NCBI GenBank assembly: GCA_964036045.1 | Contig: OZ038381.1 | Span: 151,856,352 to 151,920,351, forward strand | Direction: 5' to 3' | Source: Eutreptiella sp. 'Long Island Sound 2002' | Lineage: Eukaryota; Euglenozoa; Euglenophyceae; Eutreptiales; Eutreptiaceae | Length of the DNA: 64,000 nt | In this document: in pieces, positions 42,504 to 51,413 of the stretch | Numbering within the stretch: position 1 is the first letter of the stretch | Layout: every line of letters starts with the position of its first letter | The notes under the pieces: model-generated | Database searches by the model: none | Told to the model about the DNA's origin: nothing | What the model saw: only the letters and a program-made list of their open reading frames with translations | Made by a program: the position numbers and the translations under genes

Positions 42504-43133
42504 TCAATTCGGCCAAGCACGAGTACATGTGACCACCAACCTGTCTGGTGGGGCCCTCGTACGGCTTGGGCGCTGCAAATCAGCGGCCGAACTCGAAGCT
42601 TGGTCCTCATTTGGCTCCTGGGCTGGCCTGACCGCAGGAGGGGGGATCGACGGATCAGCCCTGGAATGTGGCTGCTGAGGGCCGTAAAAGGCTGGATCTC
42701 GATTCACCACAGGTCTTTTTCCGTCGCTCTCCACCTGTCTGTCTGGTTTCGACAAACAGTCTGTCAGGAGTACGCCAATTTCGGGGTGCTTCTTGAGGAA
42801 GTCGATGAACCCCTTGGTGTACCCATGGACAAAAGAATGGGCTGGTTCCCAGTTGTTGTGACTGGAATCAAAGCCCCTCCACTCACATAGAAATTCCCAT
42901 TCGCCCTTTTCGTCACGTCTTGCTTCAACAATCCTCTTAAGTTCGTACTTCCCCCCTTTCATGACCCGATCTGACAAAAATTTCGAAGTCCAAAAAAGGG
43001 GTTTAACCCGATCCTTGGGGGAGGGGATCTCTCTTTTGAGGCGATCGCCCGAAACGTCAATTTCCCTGCTGACATCCACACGAATCCTCCACCTGTTCTC
43101 ACCTAGACGCGCTGTAACAGCGAATGGCCCCTC
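42504..43133 (-). CDS. pol: GPF module and chromodomain C-terminus
   Basis: In phase after TAG 43134: EGPFAVTARLGENRWRIRVD, then a chromodomain, KYELKRIVEARRDEKGEWEF, followed by LCEWRGFDSSHNNWEP. The aromatic positions (Tyr, Trp, Trp) and NxWEP are the signature of chromoviral integrase tails that target chromatin marks. About 90 further residues are Pro/Arg-rich. It ends at TGA 42504-42506, the only TGA in the 2257-codon phase. Confidence 0.9.
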   Translation of the reverse strand, partial: EGPFAVTARLGENRWRIRVDVSREIDVSGDRLKREIPSPKDRVKPLFWTSKFLSDRVMKGGKYELKRIVEARRDEKGEWEFLCEWRGFDSSHNNWEPAHSFVHGYTKGFIDFLKKHPEIGVLLTDCLSKPDRQVESDGKRPVVNRDPAFYGPQQPHSRADPSIPPPAVRPAQEPNEDQASSSAADLQRPSRTRAPPDRLVVTCTRAWPN

Positions 43134-44111
43134 CTACAAGGGAAGAAGCTTATCATCTCCGTCCAGGGTGGTTTCGGATTTTCGAAGCCAAACTCGATCA
43201 TCGACTTCAAAATTGTGGGGGTTTTTTCGGCCTTGATTCTGGACCCAAAGCCAGTCAGCTTGATGCTTATCGATTAATTTCGAGACAGTTTTATCTGCTC
43301 GTTGGACGTCGTCCAAAAACAACGAAGCATCTTTACAGGGGCCAGGATTATTCAACGGCATGTTCCACCAACACTTCTTTCGTCCAAAGACAATTTCATT
43401 TGGAGAAAGACCATGGTACAAAGGCGTGTTGTGGTAACGGCGAAGCAATGCGAAGAGAACTTCAAGCCAATGTAAATCTTTTTCACTCGCGAGCTCCTTA
43501 CGAAGCATATTTATAATTGAGCGGCCGGCTCTTTCGCCAGGCAGCGCTCGATGCGAGTGGATTTCACACCTGAGGTGGTGGATTCCAAGGCGAGCACATA
43601 ATTCCCTCCACCATTCGGAGGTGTACTCTTTGCCTGAGTCCGTAACCACCTCGGATGGGACGTCCCAACCTCCCATCCAGGTCTGCGCGCACCATTTGGC
43701 GGCAGCCTTGCCAGTCATCGACTCAATGTTGCAAGGGAACACTTGAATGTAGCCGGAATGACGGCACTGAATAAGGAGCACACCATTCACTTTTTTATTA
43801 GTCCAATGGCACTCTTCGTCATCGAGTTCACCGAGATAGAAGAAATCACTGGTGACTCTGTTAAAGAGGCGCTCCGGAATAGGGTGTGGCCTCAGATGGC
43901 CGTGCTTCTTCGCGCTGGGGGGCGTCGAGACAGCACATTGGGCACATCCGGCGGCTACTTTTATGCAATGAGTATATAGCCGTGAGCCAAACAACCTATG
44001 TTTAATCATCGACCATAATCGACGGCCATGTGCGTGGGGGGACTCCCATTTATGCCACCAGTTTAACACTCGGGGGGCCAGGGCGTCTGGTACGCACAAT
44101 TTACCCTCCAT
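43134..44111 (-). CDS. pol: integrase
   Basis: HHCC zinc domain: NWWHKWESPHAHG (His 20 and 26/28) and CAQC (56, 59). Catalytic D,D,E: TSDFFYL (Asp 89), VVTDSGKEYTS (Asp 158) and LPGERAGRSI (Glu 193, 34 residues after Asp 158, the usual spacing). Then FALLRRYHNTPLYHGLSPNE, the conserved Ty3-type segment. It follows RT with only TAG 44112 between, and runs through TAG 43134 (DDKLLPL then EGPFAV, the GPF/Y module) into the chromodomain. Role: insertion of cDNA with 5-bp staggered cuts, agreeing with the CTGTG duplication. Confidence 0.93.
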   Translation of the reverse strand: MEGKLCVPDALAPRVLNWWHKWESPHAHGRRLWSMIKHRLFGSRLYTHCIKVAAGCAQCAVSTPPSAKKHGHLRPHPIPERLFNRVTSDFFYLGELDDEECHWTNKKVNGVLLIQCRHSGYIQVFPCNIESMTGKAAAKWCAQTWMGGWDVPSEVVTDSGKEYTSEWWRELCARLGIHHLRCEIHSHRALPGERAGRSIINMLRKELASEKDLHWLEVLFALLRRYHNTPLYHGLSPNEIVFGRKKCWWNMPLNNPGPCKDASLFLDDVQRADKTVSKLIDKHQADWLWVQNQGRKNPHNFEVDDRVWLRKSETTLDGDDKLLPL

Positions 44112-46556
44112 CTACAGCTTCCCCCCATCCAACGAATATTCAGAAAAAATGCCATCCTTGTGAGCATCTTTGGATTTGAGATTCTCAAAGACCTCTTTAA
44201 ACATGGCATCATGCAGATAATCTGACGTCCAGTCACGGATGATAAGGGAATCTTTTGGCAGGGGTGGAGTTTTTGCCGGATCTCGACGCTTAATGCCCTG
44301 GATCAACCGAAATCCACTTACACGTCGGGTGTAGTCAAACCGTTTCACACTCCCTGAGGAGGGATCGGTGACTTTCTCCACGACTTTCAGTGATTTGGTT
44401 ATGATTTCATGAGCATGCACGGGATCTGAGAAGGCCGTGATGTCATGACACGGGCATGCGTGCTGTTTAACAGTGCATTGCATGCATTCACGTCGAATGA
44501 GCTTTTTTTCCTCTTGATCCCACTCGATTACGACGTGGCGGTCCTGCTCCGTACCATGGATGTTGGTACTTTGCAGCCCCTCTGAGGCGGGGTAAGCCCA
44601 TCGGCTCAGAGCATCCGCTACCGTGTTGTGTTTTCCGGGCAAATATGATACATGGAGGTCAAACAGACTGAGAAATTCGTGCCATCTGGCCCGTCGACCA
44701 GCTGGGCTCGCGACAGTATCAATGTGTTCAGTGGCCCAATACTCCAGAGATCGATGATCCGTCAGGACCTCGACTCGATTGGTGCCAACCCACGATTGGT
44801 ACTTTTTCAAAGCACAGATTATGGCGTAGGTTTCTTGCTCACGCGGCGACCATTGCATTTGGCGTGGGCCTATCTTCCGAGACCAAAATGCAAGAGGGTA
44901 ATGATCACCGGTGGCTTCATCAACCTGTTCAAGAACAGCTCCGATCGCGTACCTAGAAGCGTCGGTTCTTATGTAGAAGGGTCGGTCGAATTGCGGCACA
45001 TGCAACGTGGCGACTTCGCAGAGGGCCGCCTTCAAGTGATGGAAGGCCTCCTCGCACTCGTCAGTCCACTTGACACGAACCTTTGAACCTGCCTTGCCCG
45101 CATCTCTCCCTACCTTCAATAATTCAGTGAGGGGGGCAGCAAATTTGGCATTATTCGGCACAAAAGTGTGGTAAAAATTGCAACAACCCAGGAATCCTCT
45201 CAATTCCGTGATCGTCTCAGGGCGCTTCCACTTCTGAATAGCGACGAGCTTCCCTGGACTGGGTCGTCGGGTGCCATTCTCAAGGAGAGAACCACAAAAT
45301 TCGACTGATTTCAAAAATAATTTTCCCTTCTTTGGCCCACAAATCAGCTGATTGGCATCAAGAATGTCCAAAACCTGGTTCAGCTGCTTTTCATGTAGGG
45401 CCACCAGCTCGGCTTCGGTCAGTCCCTCCCCCTCTGTCGCAATGATTATGTCATCTATGTACACGCTCACGAAGGCACAAAGCTCAGGATGGGCTGTAAA
45501 AAGCACATCCTCCATCATTCTTTGAAAAAGCGAAGGGGCGTTCTTCAGGCCCATGGGCATGACCGTCCACTGGACTGGGCCACATGGCGTGCACATACAG
45601 GTGAGAGGTCGGCTGTCCTTCCTCAACGGCATTTGGTGAAAGCCGTGACGGAGATCCAGCACAGAAAACAAACGACCTCTTGCCCTCTTGGCGATTTCCT
45701 CTTCAATGAGGGGCAGGGGGTGTGAATCCGCCTTGGTTTTGGCGTTGAGATTGCGAAAATCAACAACCATTCGCCAACCATCAATAGTGTTCTGGTCTGC
45801 AGGCGGCGGCTTCGGGACTGTGAAGGGTGCACAGCACCATTCGCTGGTCATACAACCTCCAAGCCAACCAAATTCCCTGAGATTTCTCTCGATTATTTTT
45901 CTGAGTATCTCATGTTTGTGTCCATGGTTCTCATAAGGACGCTGTTTCTTCGCCCTGTAGCCTTCACGAAGCTCGATGAAGGCTTCACCGAGCTGCCCAC
46001 GGACGGGGGGGTCTTTGATCAACTTCCCCGAAAGGGTTGTGTCCTTCCGTTCCTCAAAAATCTTTTCTCTTGTCTTGGAACACAATTCAGTGTCCACCTG
46101 ATCGCCAGCAATGACTGTCGAAAAAACTTTGGCGACTTCTTCGGCCTTGGCAGGAAGAATCTTCTTACGGATGTCCCTAAACAGGTCCGTATCAACTGCC
46201 TCCTGAAGATAGGTGGGTCGAGTGTCGACATTCCAGAGATTATCTTCGTGATCCAGCTCCTCGAAAGGATCTATGAAAGCTTCCACACGGGGTTTTTCAT
46301 AAAAAACTCTGAATTTGCGGCGCGATTTAAAATTTTTCTTCGCCCGTGCACTGAAGATTCTTTTCGATGTCGATCGTATTGGGGAAGAGGGAGACGAGGC
46401 GGATCCATTTGACGTTGGATCACCTTGGGTATCTGACGGGCAAAAATCAGAAAAAATAGATTCATCATCAGTACCACGCTCAACCTCAGATTCAGACCCA
46501 ACACAGCAATCAGTACCAGAATCAGCAGAATTAGAGTCAGAAAGCTTTCCATCCAC
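44112..46556 (-). CDS. pol: reverse transcriptase and RNase H
   Basis: 814 codons. Acidic N-terminal 110 residues, then RT: WRMVVDFRNLNAKTKADSHP (262 on), FSVLDLRHGFHQMPL (catalytic Asp 301), MPMGLKNAPSLFQRMM, and YIDD at 367-370 (catalytic Asp pair). RNase H follows: FYIRTDASRYAIGAVL (Asp), SPREQETYAIICAL (Glu), VEVLTDHRSLEYW (Asp) and PGKHNTVADALSRW (Asp). All catalytic residues are present. Cys-rich MQCTVKQHACPCH follows. Ends at TAG 44112-44114, immediately followed in phase by integrase. Role: cDNA synthesis and template removal. Confidence 0.93.
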   Translation of the reverse strand: MDGKLSDSNSADSGTDCCVGSESEVERGTDDESIFSDFCPSDTQGDPTSNGSASSPSSPIRSTSKRIFSARAKKNFKSRRKFRVFYEKPRVEAFIDPFEELDHEDNLWNVDTRPTYLQEAVDTDLFRDIRKKILPAKAEEVAKVFSTVIAGDQVDTELCSKTREKIFEERKDTTLSGKLIKDPPVRGQLGEAFIELREGYRAKKQRPYENHGHKHEILRKIIERNLREFGWLGGCMTSEWCCAPFTVPKPPPADQNTIDGWRMVVDFRNLNAKTKADSHPLPLIEEEIAKRARGRLFSVLDLRHGFHQMPLRKDSRPLTCMCTPCGPVQWTVMPMGLKNAPSLFQRMMEDVLFTAHPELCAFVSVYIDDIIIATEGEGLTEAELVALHEKQLNQVLDILDANQLICGPKKGKLFLKSVEFCGSLLENGTRRPSPGKLVAIQKWKRPETITELRGFLGCCNFYHTFVPNNAKFAAPLTELLKVGRDAGKAGSKVRVKWTDECEEAFHHLKAALCEVATLHVPQFDRPFYIRTDASRYAIGAVLEQVDEATGDHYPLAFWSRKIGPRQMQWSPREQETYAIICALKKYQSWVGTNRVEVLTDHRSLEYWATEHIDTVASPAGRRARWHEFLSLFDLHVSYLPGKHNTVADALSRWAYPASEGLQSTNIHGTEQDRHVVIEWDQEEKKLIRRECMQCTVKQHACPCHDITAFSDPVHAHEIITKSLKVVEKVTDPSSGSVKRFDYTRRVSGFRLIQGIKRRDPAKTPPLPKDSLIIRDWTSDYLHDAMFKEVFENLKSKDAHKDGIFSEYSLDGGKL

Positions 46557-46661
46557 CAGGAATGCAAGCGAACTCCAGGACCGCTGTGGCAGGGGACCTG
46601 TGTCGTCCCTGGCATACAGCTTAATCTTCCTGGGAAGTTCGATGTAATCTACACAAATGTC

Positions 46662-47459
46662 TTATAATTCCTGAAACCAAGGCTTGTCGTCCCACAAGGG
46701 CACAACTAAAATCGCCTGGGTTTTATCTTGCTTGATTTTGTGGATGACCTGCTGGATTAAGTGAAACGGAGGATTGATCCATAACTTCTTGTCCCAATTA
46801 ACGGTCCAAGCGTCGCAAAAGTGCTTGTCAAAGCGCTTGTTCTCGCGGTTAGCAAAGGCATCATACTGTGGCCAAAAGGAATGGTGTTCATAAAAATATT
46901 CACAAATTGTATCGCGCCATTTGTCGACAACTCTGTAGGATGAAGAGTGCCAGCGCGAAGGGCGTCGTGGCTGGGAGTCCCTACGAAGACATTCTAACTC
47001 TCGGGAGTAATCGGCACTCCCATTCACCTCTGCAATGGTGACATCTTCGCCAAACTTTGGTGTAACCTTTCGTTTCAAAAATTCTTCTGCACTTTTAAAC
47101 CCTGCGTGCAAAAAACGAAATTCAGGACGCTCCAAGGGACCTGACACCAGCAAAAAACAACGCCGATGACCTACGGGCGCCACCCTGTTCTTGCTAAGCC
47201 AAGGATGGCCCAAGTAAAAGTCATACTTTATGTCGGCACGATAGAAGTAGTCATCCTTAAGGACAACTTCCTCCACATTACATTCTTCCCAAAGGTCTTG
47301 AGCGACCAAATGAGTTGATGTATAACAACCGCGTTGCCCACCTGCGAGAGAATGTCCAGAAACTCCCTCGAGGGTAACAGGATGAGGCGACTCAAACACG
47401 CAGTCGTCGGGTAAGAAAGAATTGGATTGGAGATTTACCTCTGATCCATTGTCACACAA
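46662..47459 (-). CDS. pol: retropepsin plus Dam-like domain
   Basis: Residues 1-110: LCDNGSEVNL gives the catalytic Asp with Asn-Gly-Ser in place of the common T/S-G-A/S; YDFYLGHPWLSK is the distal L-G motif. The phase is open upstream to TAG 47505-47507. Residues about 185-265: DAFANRENKRFD, WINPPFHLI and AILVVPLWDDKPWF, matching the N6-adenine methyltransferase-like (phage Dam/DIRS-type) domain with motif NPPF (residues 229-232). Ends at TAA 46662-46664 but the phase goes on to RT. Protease role: polyprotein maturation. The Dam-like role in such elements is unknown to me; I see no clear SAM-binding FxGxG. Confidence 0.75.
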   Translation of the reverse strand: MCDNGSEVNLQSNSFLPDDCVFESPHPVTLEGVSGHSLAGGQRGCYTSTHLVAQDLWEECNVEEVVLKDDYFYRADIKYDFYLGHPWLSKNRVAPVGHRRCFLLVSGPLERPEFRFLHAGFKSAEEFLKRKVTPKFGEDVTIAEVNGSADYSRELECLRRDSQPRRPSRWHSSSYRVVDKWRDTICEYFYEHHSFWPQYDAFANRENKRFDKHFCDAWTVNWDKKLWINPPFHLIQQVIHKIKQDKTQAILVVPLWDDKPWFQEL

Positions 47460-47687
47460 ACAAGTGGCGAGGTGGAAATTTCCCTTGCGATCAGAGACCC
47501 ACAGCTATGTGACAAACTGACGGGCCCTGTGCTTGGACTGTACACCAACCTCGTCCACTACAACAGAAGGATCCGCTGCCGGATCCAGGGGAGAGGAGAC
47601 AAGCGACCCTACATCAAGTAATGGTCGATCTGGAATCTGGGGATCATGCCTGAAATCGCCTGGGGAGGGGCGATTTTCGTGGCTCCC

Positions 47688-48629
47688 CTAGGCGTTCTGA
47701 CCTCCAGTGACTGCGTTAACATTGTGAACACACCCTGATTCGTCGACCCACTCATCTTGGAACGGATCATCTGCTGGATTCAAGGCATTTTCAACGTAAT
47801 CTCGATCCGCATCGGACACCTGATCTGCACCTGAGACCTGATCCACACGATGGTTGCCCTTTCCACGTCCGCGGCCACGGCCGCCGGATGATGGACCTCC
47901 ACCGTCGCCACGCCCTCTGCCCTTACCAGAGAAAGGGGTTCCTGAAGGATTTCCCTTACCTTTACCCTGGGATCCTGGAGCATTTCTCTTGTTTGTACCG
48001 GATTGAGGGGTTTGGCCTGGATTTCGATTTCCGCCTCCGGTGTTGCTATTGGGGTTTTTCTGGCCGTTCGGCTGCCCACCGGAGCCGGATGGAGTCCGAT
48101 TTCCTGTGCCTTGGGACCCGCCAGGGCCTCCAGTATTTTTGTTTCCACCGGAGGGGGTCGGATTCCCTTTTCCAGCCTTCCCACCATGCACCTGTCTGTC
48201 ATTCCTGTCTGAATTCTGCGGATTACTGATATTTTCACCAATCACCTTGTGATCGTAAGGAGACCATCGGTGATTACCAGTAGAATGCGTCTTAGCTCGG
48301 TTCGTAGAACCTAAAAGAAGACAGATGCTACAGTGATCCTGAACATTCCGGGTGTCATTCACCTTTTTGTTGCCCTTTTGGGCCCCATTTTGGGTGTTTT
48401 GCTGGGTATTCTTGTTTCCCCCAAGACCCTCATGGAAATTCTGATTGGCGGCGTCGGCGAGCCGCTCAACCTTTTCCCAGAGGTCCTTCGGGGTGAACAA
48501 AAACACCCAGTTCTTGGCCTTCAGGCGATGGCCATGGAAACTTACTCCCCTGTTGAGGACTTGGACAAACAAGTCCCGATCCTTGTGTTCATTAAACTTG
48601 ATTTTCCACGTGTTTTCAGTGAATTTCAC
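47688..48629 (-). CDS. gag nucleocapsid, Gly/Asn-rich with C2H2-like finger
   Basis: After FTENTWKIKFNEHKDRDLF comes DHCSICLLLG...KTHSTGNH, a C-x2-C...H-x5-H zinc finger instead of the usual CCHC. A long Gly/Asn/Ser/Pro-rich stretch follows with RGRG repeats (GKGRGRGDGGG; GGRGRGRGKGN), typical RNA-binding sequence, and an acidic end. Ends at TAG 47688-47690, in phase with capsid upstream (through TAA 48666) and protease downstream (through TAG 47505). Confidence 0.7.
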   Translation of the reverse strand: MKFTENTWKIKFNEHKDRDLFVQVLNRGVSFHGHRLKAKNWVFLFTPKDLWEKVERLADAANQNFHEGLGGNKNTQQNTQNGAQKGNKKVNDTRNVQDHCSICLLLGSTNRAKTHSTGNHRWSPYDHKVIGENISNPQNSDRNDRQVHGGKAGKGNPTPSGGNKNTGGPGGSQGTGNRTPSGSGGQPNGQKNPNSNTGGGNRNPGQTPQSGTNKRNAPGSQGKGKGNPSGTPFSGKGRGRGDGGGPSSGGRGRGRGKGNHRVDQVSGADQVSDADRDYVENALNPADDPFQDEWVDESGCVHNVNAVTGGQNA

Positions 48630-48665
48630 TTTGGAAAACGACGTGGGGGAACACTTTTGAAGTGC

Positions 48666-49274
48666 TTACCTGACTGTAAACCTGTTGGCCGAGGCATCGA
48701 AGCCTTCGACCTCCGCCCACCAGGTCTTCACCTTTTCTTCGGACTGTCTGTTCCGAAGGGTGGCGGCAGTTTCTGAGGGGATCTTGTCAAAAATCAGATT
48801 TTTCAGCTCGGCACTAGAAAGTTTTTCGCCTGAATGTTCAGCTTCTTCGACTAAATTCCAGAAGCGCTGTCTTTTGTCTTGCACTTCGTGCAAAATTAAT
48901 CGCGAGAATGAAGGAAAATTCTTCAACATTTGGTGGTAATGGTCCTCTGGCAGCCGGGATCCACGTACCTCCAACTGTTCCCACACCTCATCAAAGGTAA
49001 GGGGGGAACTTGTATCCTCACGATCACTCCAGGTCCTGAGCCAAGTGTTGGTTGGCGCTCCCTCAAGGCAGTCCAAGAGGGCCATCAGGAACTGATCATC
49101 TTGGAGTTTTTGAGTCTTAACCCACAGTTTAAAATCCCGTTGGAACTGAGGCCAACGTCTGGGGTTCCCATTATACTTCGGTTGCTTGGCAACCTGTCGA
49201 AGTAGGATTAAGAAGCGAATCCAGCCCAACACCGGCCGTAATGGCAGACACCTTGGCGGCATCATTCGCCACAC
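48666..49274 (-). CDS. gag capsid domain
   Basis: Capsid-like sequence: PKYNGNPRRWPQFQRDFKLW (the common start of Ty3-type capsids), FLMALLDCLEGAPTNTWL, FDEVWEQLEVRG and LRNRQSEEKVKTWW, all helical. The first in-phase stop is TAA 48666-48668, but the same phase continues into the nucleocapsid part with no gap, so gag probably covered both. Marked start is only the left edge of the open frame. Role: particle assembly. Confidence 0.8.
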   Translation of the reverse strand: MWRMMPPRCLPLRPVLGWIRFLILLRQVAKQPKYNGNPRRWPQFQRDFKLWVKTQKLQDDQFLMALLDCLEGAPTNTWLRTWSDREDTSSPLTFDEVWEQLEVRGSRLPEDHYHQMLKNFPSFSRLILHEVQDKRQRFWNLVEEAEHSGEKLSSAELKNLIFDKIPSETAATLRNRQSEEKVKTWWAEVEGFDASANRFTVR

Positions 49275-50712
49275 CAGCTCCGGCGAGGGTCTGGGCGAGC
49301 AACAGCTGGGCTAAGGCATTGGAATCAGCAGCAGGAGGGGCAGTACGGGAGGCAGTTCGCTTGGCATTCTGAGCCTCAGTCCTAGCCTTCGCCGTCCTAC
49401 TCTGAGAACGAGAGATTGTTACCCTTTCCTTTAGCTTGGTCCTGCTGATCCTTGCATCGGTGGTCTTGGAGTCCACCGGAGGAGCAATTGAAAAAATTTC
49501 TGTCGCCTCCTCCGACGGCTCTGTTACTTGTTCCACCGATGATGCGCCCTCAGACCGCATGTGCGTCTTAAAAAGATTCTTTATTCCCAGCTTTTGAATG
49601 ATGAGTTGCATTTGATCTTTGAGCAATTGGAGATCAGAATCTCGCTGGAATCTGCAGGAGCAGTCGGCAGGACAGTACATACCATGTCCTGAAGGGCCTG
49701 AGCAGGCTGTCGGACCGCTGATCTCGGTGGTCCGCAGCCAGGAGTCAACGTGGGGAGCTCCCTCAGCCCTAATTTCCAGGCTTGCCTGCCTGGCCGCCTC
49801 TAAAATTCCTTCCTCAACCGCGGCGGCTAGATCGTCGCGGATGGAAACAGGGGGATGAGGGGCGGAGGGCCCGGCAACAGGTGCCTTGGTCTTCTCCTTC
49901 GGGAAGGGGCTTGCCTCCCAGATCTGCAAAAAAATGGCAAAAGAGTCATCTTCTTGAGAACGCCACCACATCCTGGTATTAATTTCGTCCTGAAGGAGGA
50001 AAAAATATTCCATTAAAAAATCAGAGGCGAATCTTTCTTGTCCAATCAGCTTAGACGTGGCTAATAGACGAAGGGCCTCAAGGGCCTCAAGGTTACGGGT
50101 CACTTCTGGGGATAAATGGTCACCCCATTGTGCCCAAGAGGCTGGTCGATTATAGCTAGGTACCTCACCTGGACCACCCATCTCAATGTCGTCGATGTCG
50201 GCGTCCGTGGTCTCAAATGTTGGACATTGGTAAGGAATGTTGGTACCTGCCAGCTCCGTAAGGTCTACCGGAGCGTTGCCATCGCCGTAGGCTGACGGAT
50301 TCCAGCTGCTCGATGGCCAATTTCGACTGGGATTGGGATGGTAATCTGGGTCTCCACAGCTGCTGATTTGCGCCCTTCTTGGGCAGCTTGGGCTTGCGCA
50401 AGGCATTCCTCTCAAGGCCTCGTTCGCACAGCACCACGGCAGCGTAATCGTTAATTCTCCAGAAGCGGCGGGGTCTACGGGGCCGTACTGGGGAGCGGGC
50501 TGTGGTTGGGACACCAAAGGAACAACATTCAGGTAGCCTCTGCTACCATGAAAGTGCTGCCCTGGGTCGTTGATGGTGCCGGAGGGCTCGGGGCCGGCAA
50601 GACCAGTGGGGCAGGCACGCGAGGAGTCGGCCTGAACGCTGCTATTGGGGGTAGAACCGGATACTCGGACACCAACGGAGGCGAGAGCAGCAACAACTGA
50701 AGCAAGATCCAT
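49171..50712 (-). CDS. gag, N-terminal part
   Basis: 513 codons opening inside the 5' LTR and running through the PBS. It ends at TAA 49171-49173. Ala/Pro/Ser-rich with an Arg/Lys region (KLKERVTISRSQSRTAKARTE) and Cys-containing CPADCSCRF. Its last 104 bases overlap the capsid frame, to which a +1 phase change leads; Ty3 uses +1 frameshifting elsewhere, but here an indel is equally possible. The first ATG in the LTR may not be the true start; the next internal ATG (residue 56) would exclude LTR and PBS. No enzymatic motif; structural role inferred. Confidence 0.65.
   Translation of the reverse strand: MDLASVVAALASVGVRVSGSTPNSSVQADSSRACPTGLAGPEPSGTINDPGQHFHGSRGYLNVVPLVSQPQPAPQYGPVDPAASGELTITLPWCCANEALRGMPCASPSCPRRAQISSCGDPDYHPNPSRNWPSSSWNPSAYGDGNAPVDLTELAGTNIPYQCPTFETTDADIDDIEMGGPGEVPSYNRPASWAQWGDHLSPEVTRNLEALEALRLLATSKLIGQERFASDFLMEYFFLLQDEINTRMWWRSQEDDSFAIFLQIWEASPFPKEKTKAPVAGPSAPHPPVSIRDDLAAAVEEGILEAARQASLEIRAEGAPHVDSWLRTTEISGPTACSGPSGHGMYCPADCSCRFQRDSDLQLLKDQMQLIIQKLGIKNLFKTHMRSEGASSVEQVTEPSEEATEIFSIAPPVDSKTTDARISRTKLKERVTISRSQSRTAKARTEAQNAKRTASRTAPPAADSNALAQLLLAQTLAGAGVANDAAKVSAITAGVGLDSLLNPTSTGCQATEV
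50537..50548 (-). promoter_or_regulatory. primer-binding site, initiator-Met tRNA type
   Basis: Minus strand directly after the 5' LTR reads TGGTAGCAGAGG, the exact complement of the CCTCTGCTACCA 3' end of animal-type initiator Met tRNA (established knowledge). The match ends after 12 bases. Confidence 0.85.
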
Positions 50713-51081
50713 GCTGAGTGTTATCCGGCAGAAAATCCCAGTCTATGAAGAAAATTGATGCGGATTATTCTAAATACATCTGAGTGTCCAAAACTGTCTG
50801 AAAAGATTTAAATAAATCCGATTGTGAAAAATATTTGGCCGATCTGGCCCGCGAGCGCGCGTCAGCGGCAAATGGCGATTCCAGGCAAATGATCAAAACG
50901 CGGCGGATTTACGGAGAATGGACCGCGGAATCAGATCCGGCATATCAGAAATATATACGTCTGATCCTGAGACTGAGCTGCGAGGCGGCGATTCCGCCGA
51001 AGCAGAGAAAATGACCAAAATGTAGCCAATCTGGGGCAGATCTGCTAAAATCTGAGCAGATGGGGGTTAGCCGCACTTACA
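50549..51081 (-). repeat. 5' LTR
   Basis: 533 bp. Six substitutions and one single-base deletion relative to the other LTR. Contains a TATATATT TATA-like sequence on the minus strand near 50950-50957 that could serve transcription. The first ATG of the gag frame (50710-50712) is inside it. Confidence 0.95.
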
Positions 51082-51086
51082 CTGTG
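51082..51086. repeat. target-site duplication CTGTG, right
   Basis: CTGTG immediately right of the other LTR, matching 40129-40133. Confidence 0.9.
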
Positions 51087-51391
51087 GCCCGCCACGTGCC
51101 AACCAGGGCCAAAGCAGACCATGCATTAGGCCAGGCAGAGACCAGCGGGTTGGCGGGGGAGCAGTGCGCCAGCACACCGTGCACACTGCGATTGTGGCGG
51201 GTGCCGCATGCAGTACATGGGGCTTTCTCACCCTTATCTAGCCAGAACGTAGCATAGTGACTGAACCCTGCCCTGGACTGGACTCCAAAGAGCCACTTGT
51301 GCCAGGCCAGGCGCCGGTGGCCCAGTGGGCGCCCAGAGATCGGGTGGAAATACTCATGCAGGAGCGAAGGGATAAGGTCATGGGACCACAT
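51087..51391 (-). pseudogene. LINE C-terminal Zn knuckle, up to the insertion
   Basis: Reads YFHPISGRPLGHRRLAWHKW, then PCTACGTRHNRSVHGVLAHC, a C-x2-C...H...C knuckle typical of LINE C-termini. The frame runs to the TSD at 51082-51086, where the chromovirus begins. Confidence 0.65.
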
Positions 51392-51413
51392 TTTTGGGGG
51401 GGGCAGGGCGTGT

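Larger units (their letters stand above)
40134..51081 (-). mobile_element. Ty3-type chromovirus, structurally complete
   Basis: 10,948 bp bounded by near-identical LTRs (TG...CA), with a CTGTG duplication, a PBS next to the 5' LTR and a purine tract next to the 3' LTR. Minus-strand coding order: gag, nucleocapsid, protease, Dam-like domain, RT, RNase H, integrase, chromodomain, which is the Ty3/chromovirus order. From 49274 to TGA 42504 one phase is open for about 2257 codons except six TAA/TAG codons (48666, 47688, 47505, 46662, 44112, 43134). LTRs differ by six substitutions and one indel in 534 bp, implying a young copy. Only the gag N-terminal part needs a +1 phase change (overlap 49171-49274). 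Confidence 0.95.
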
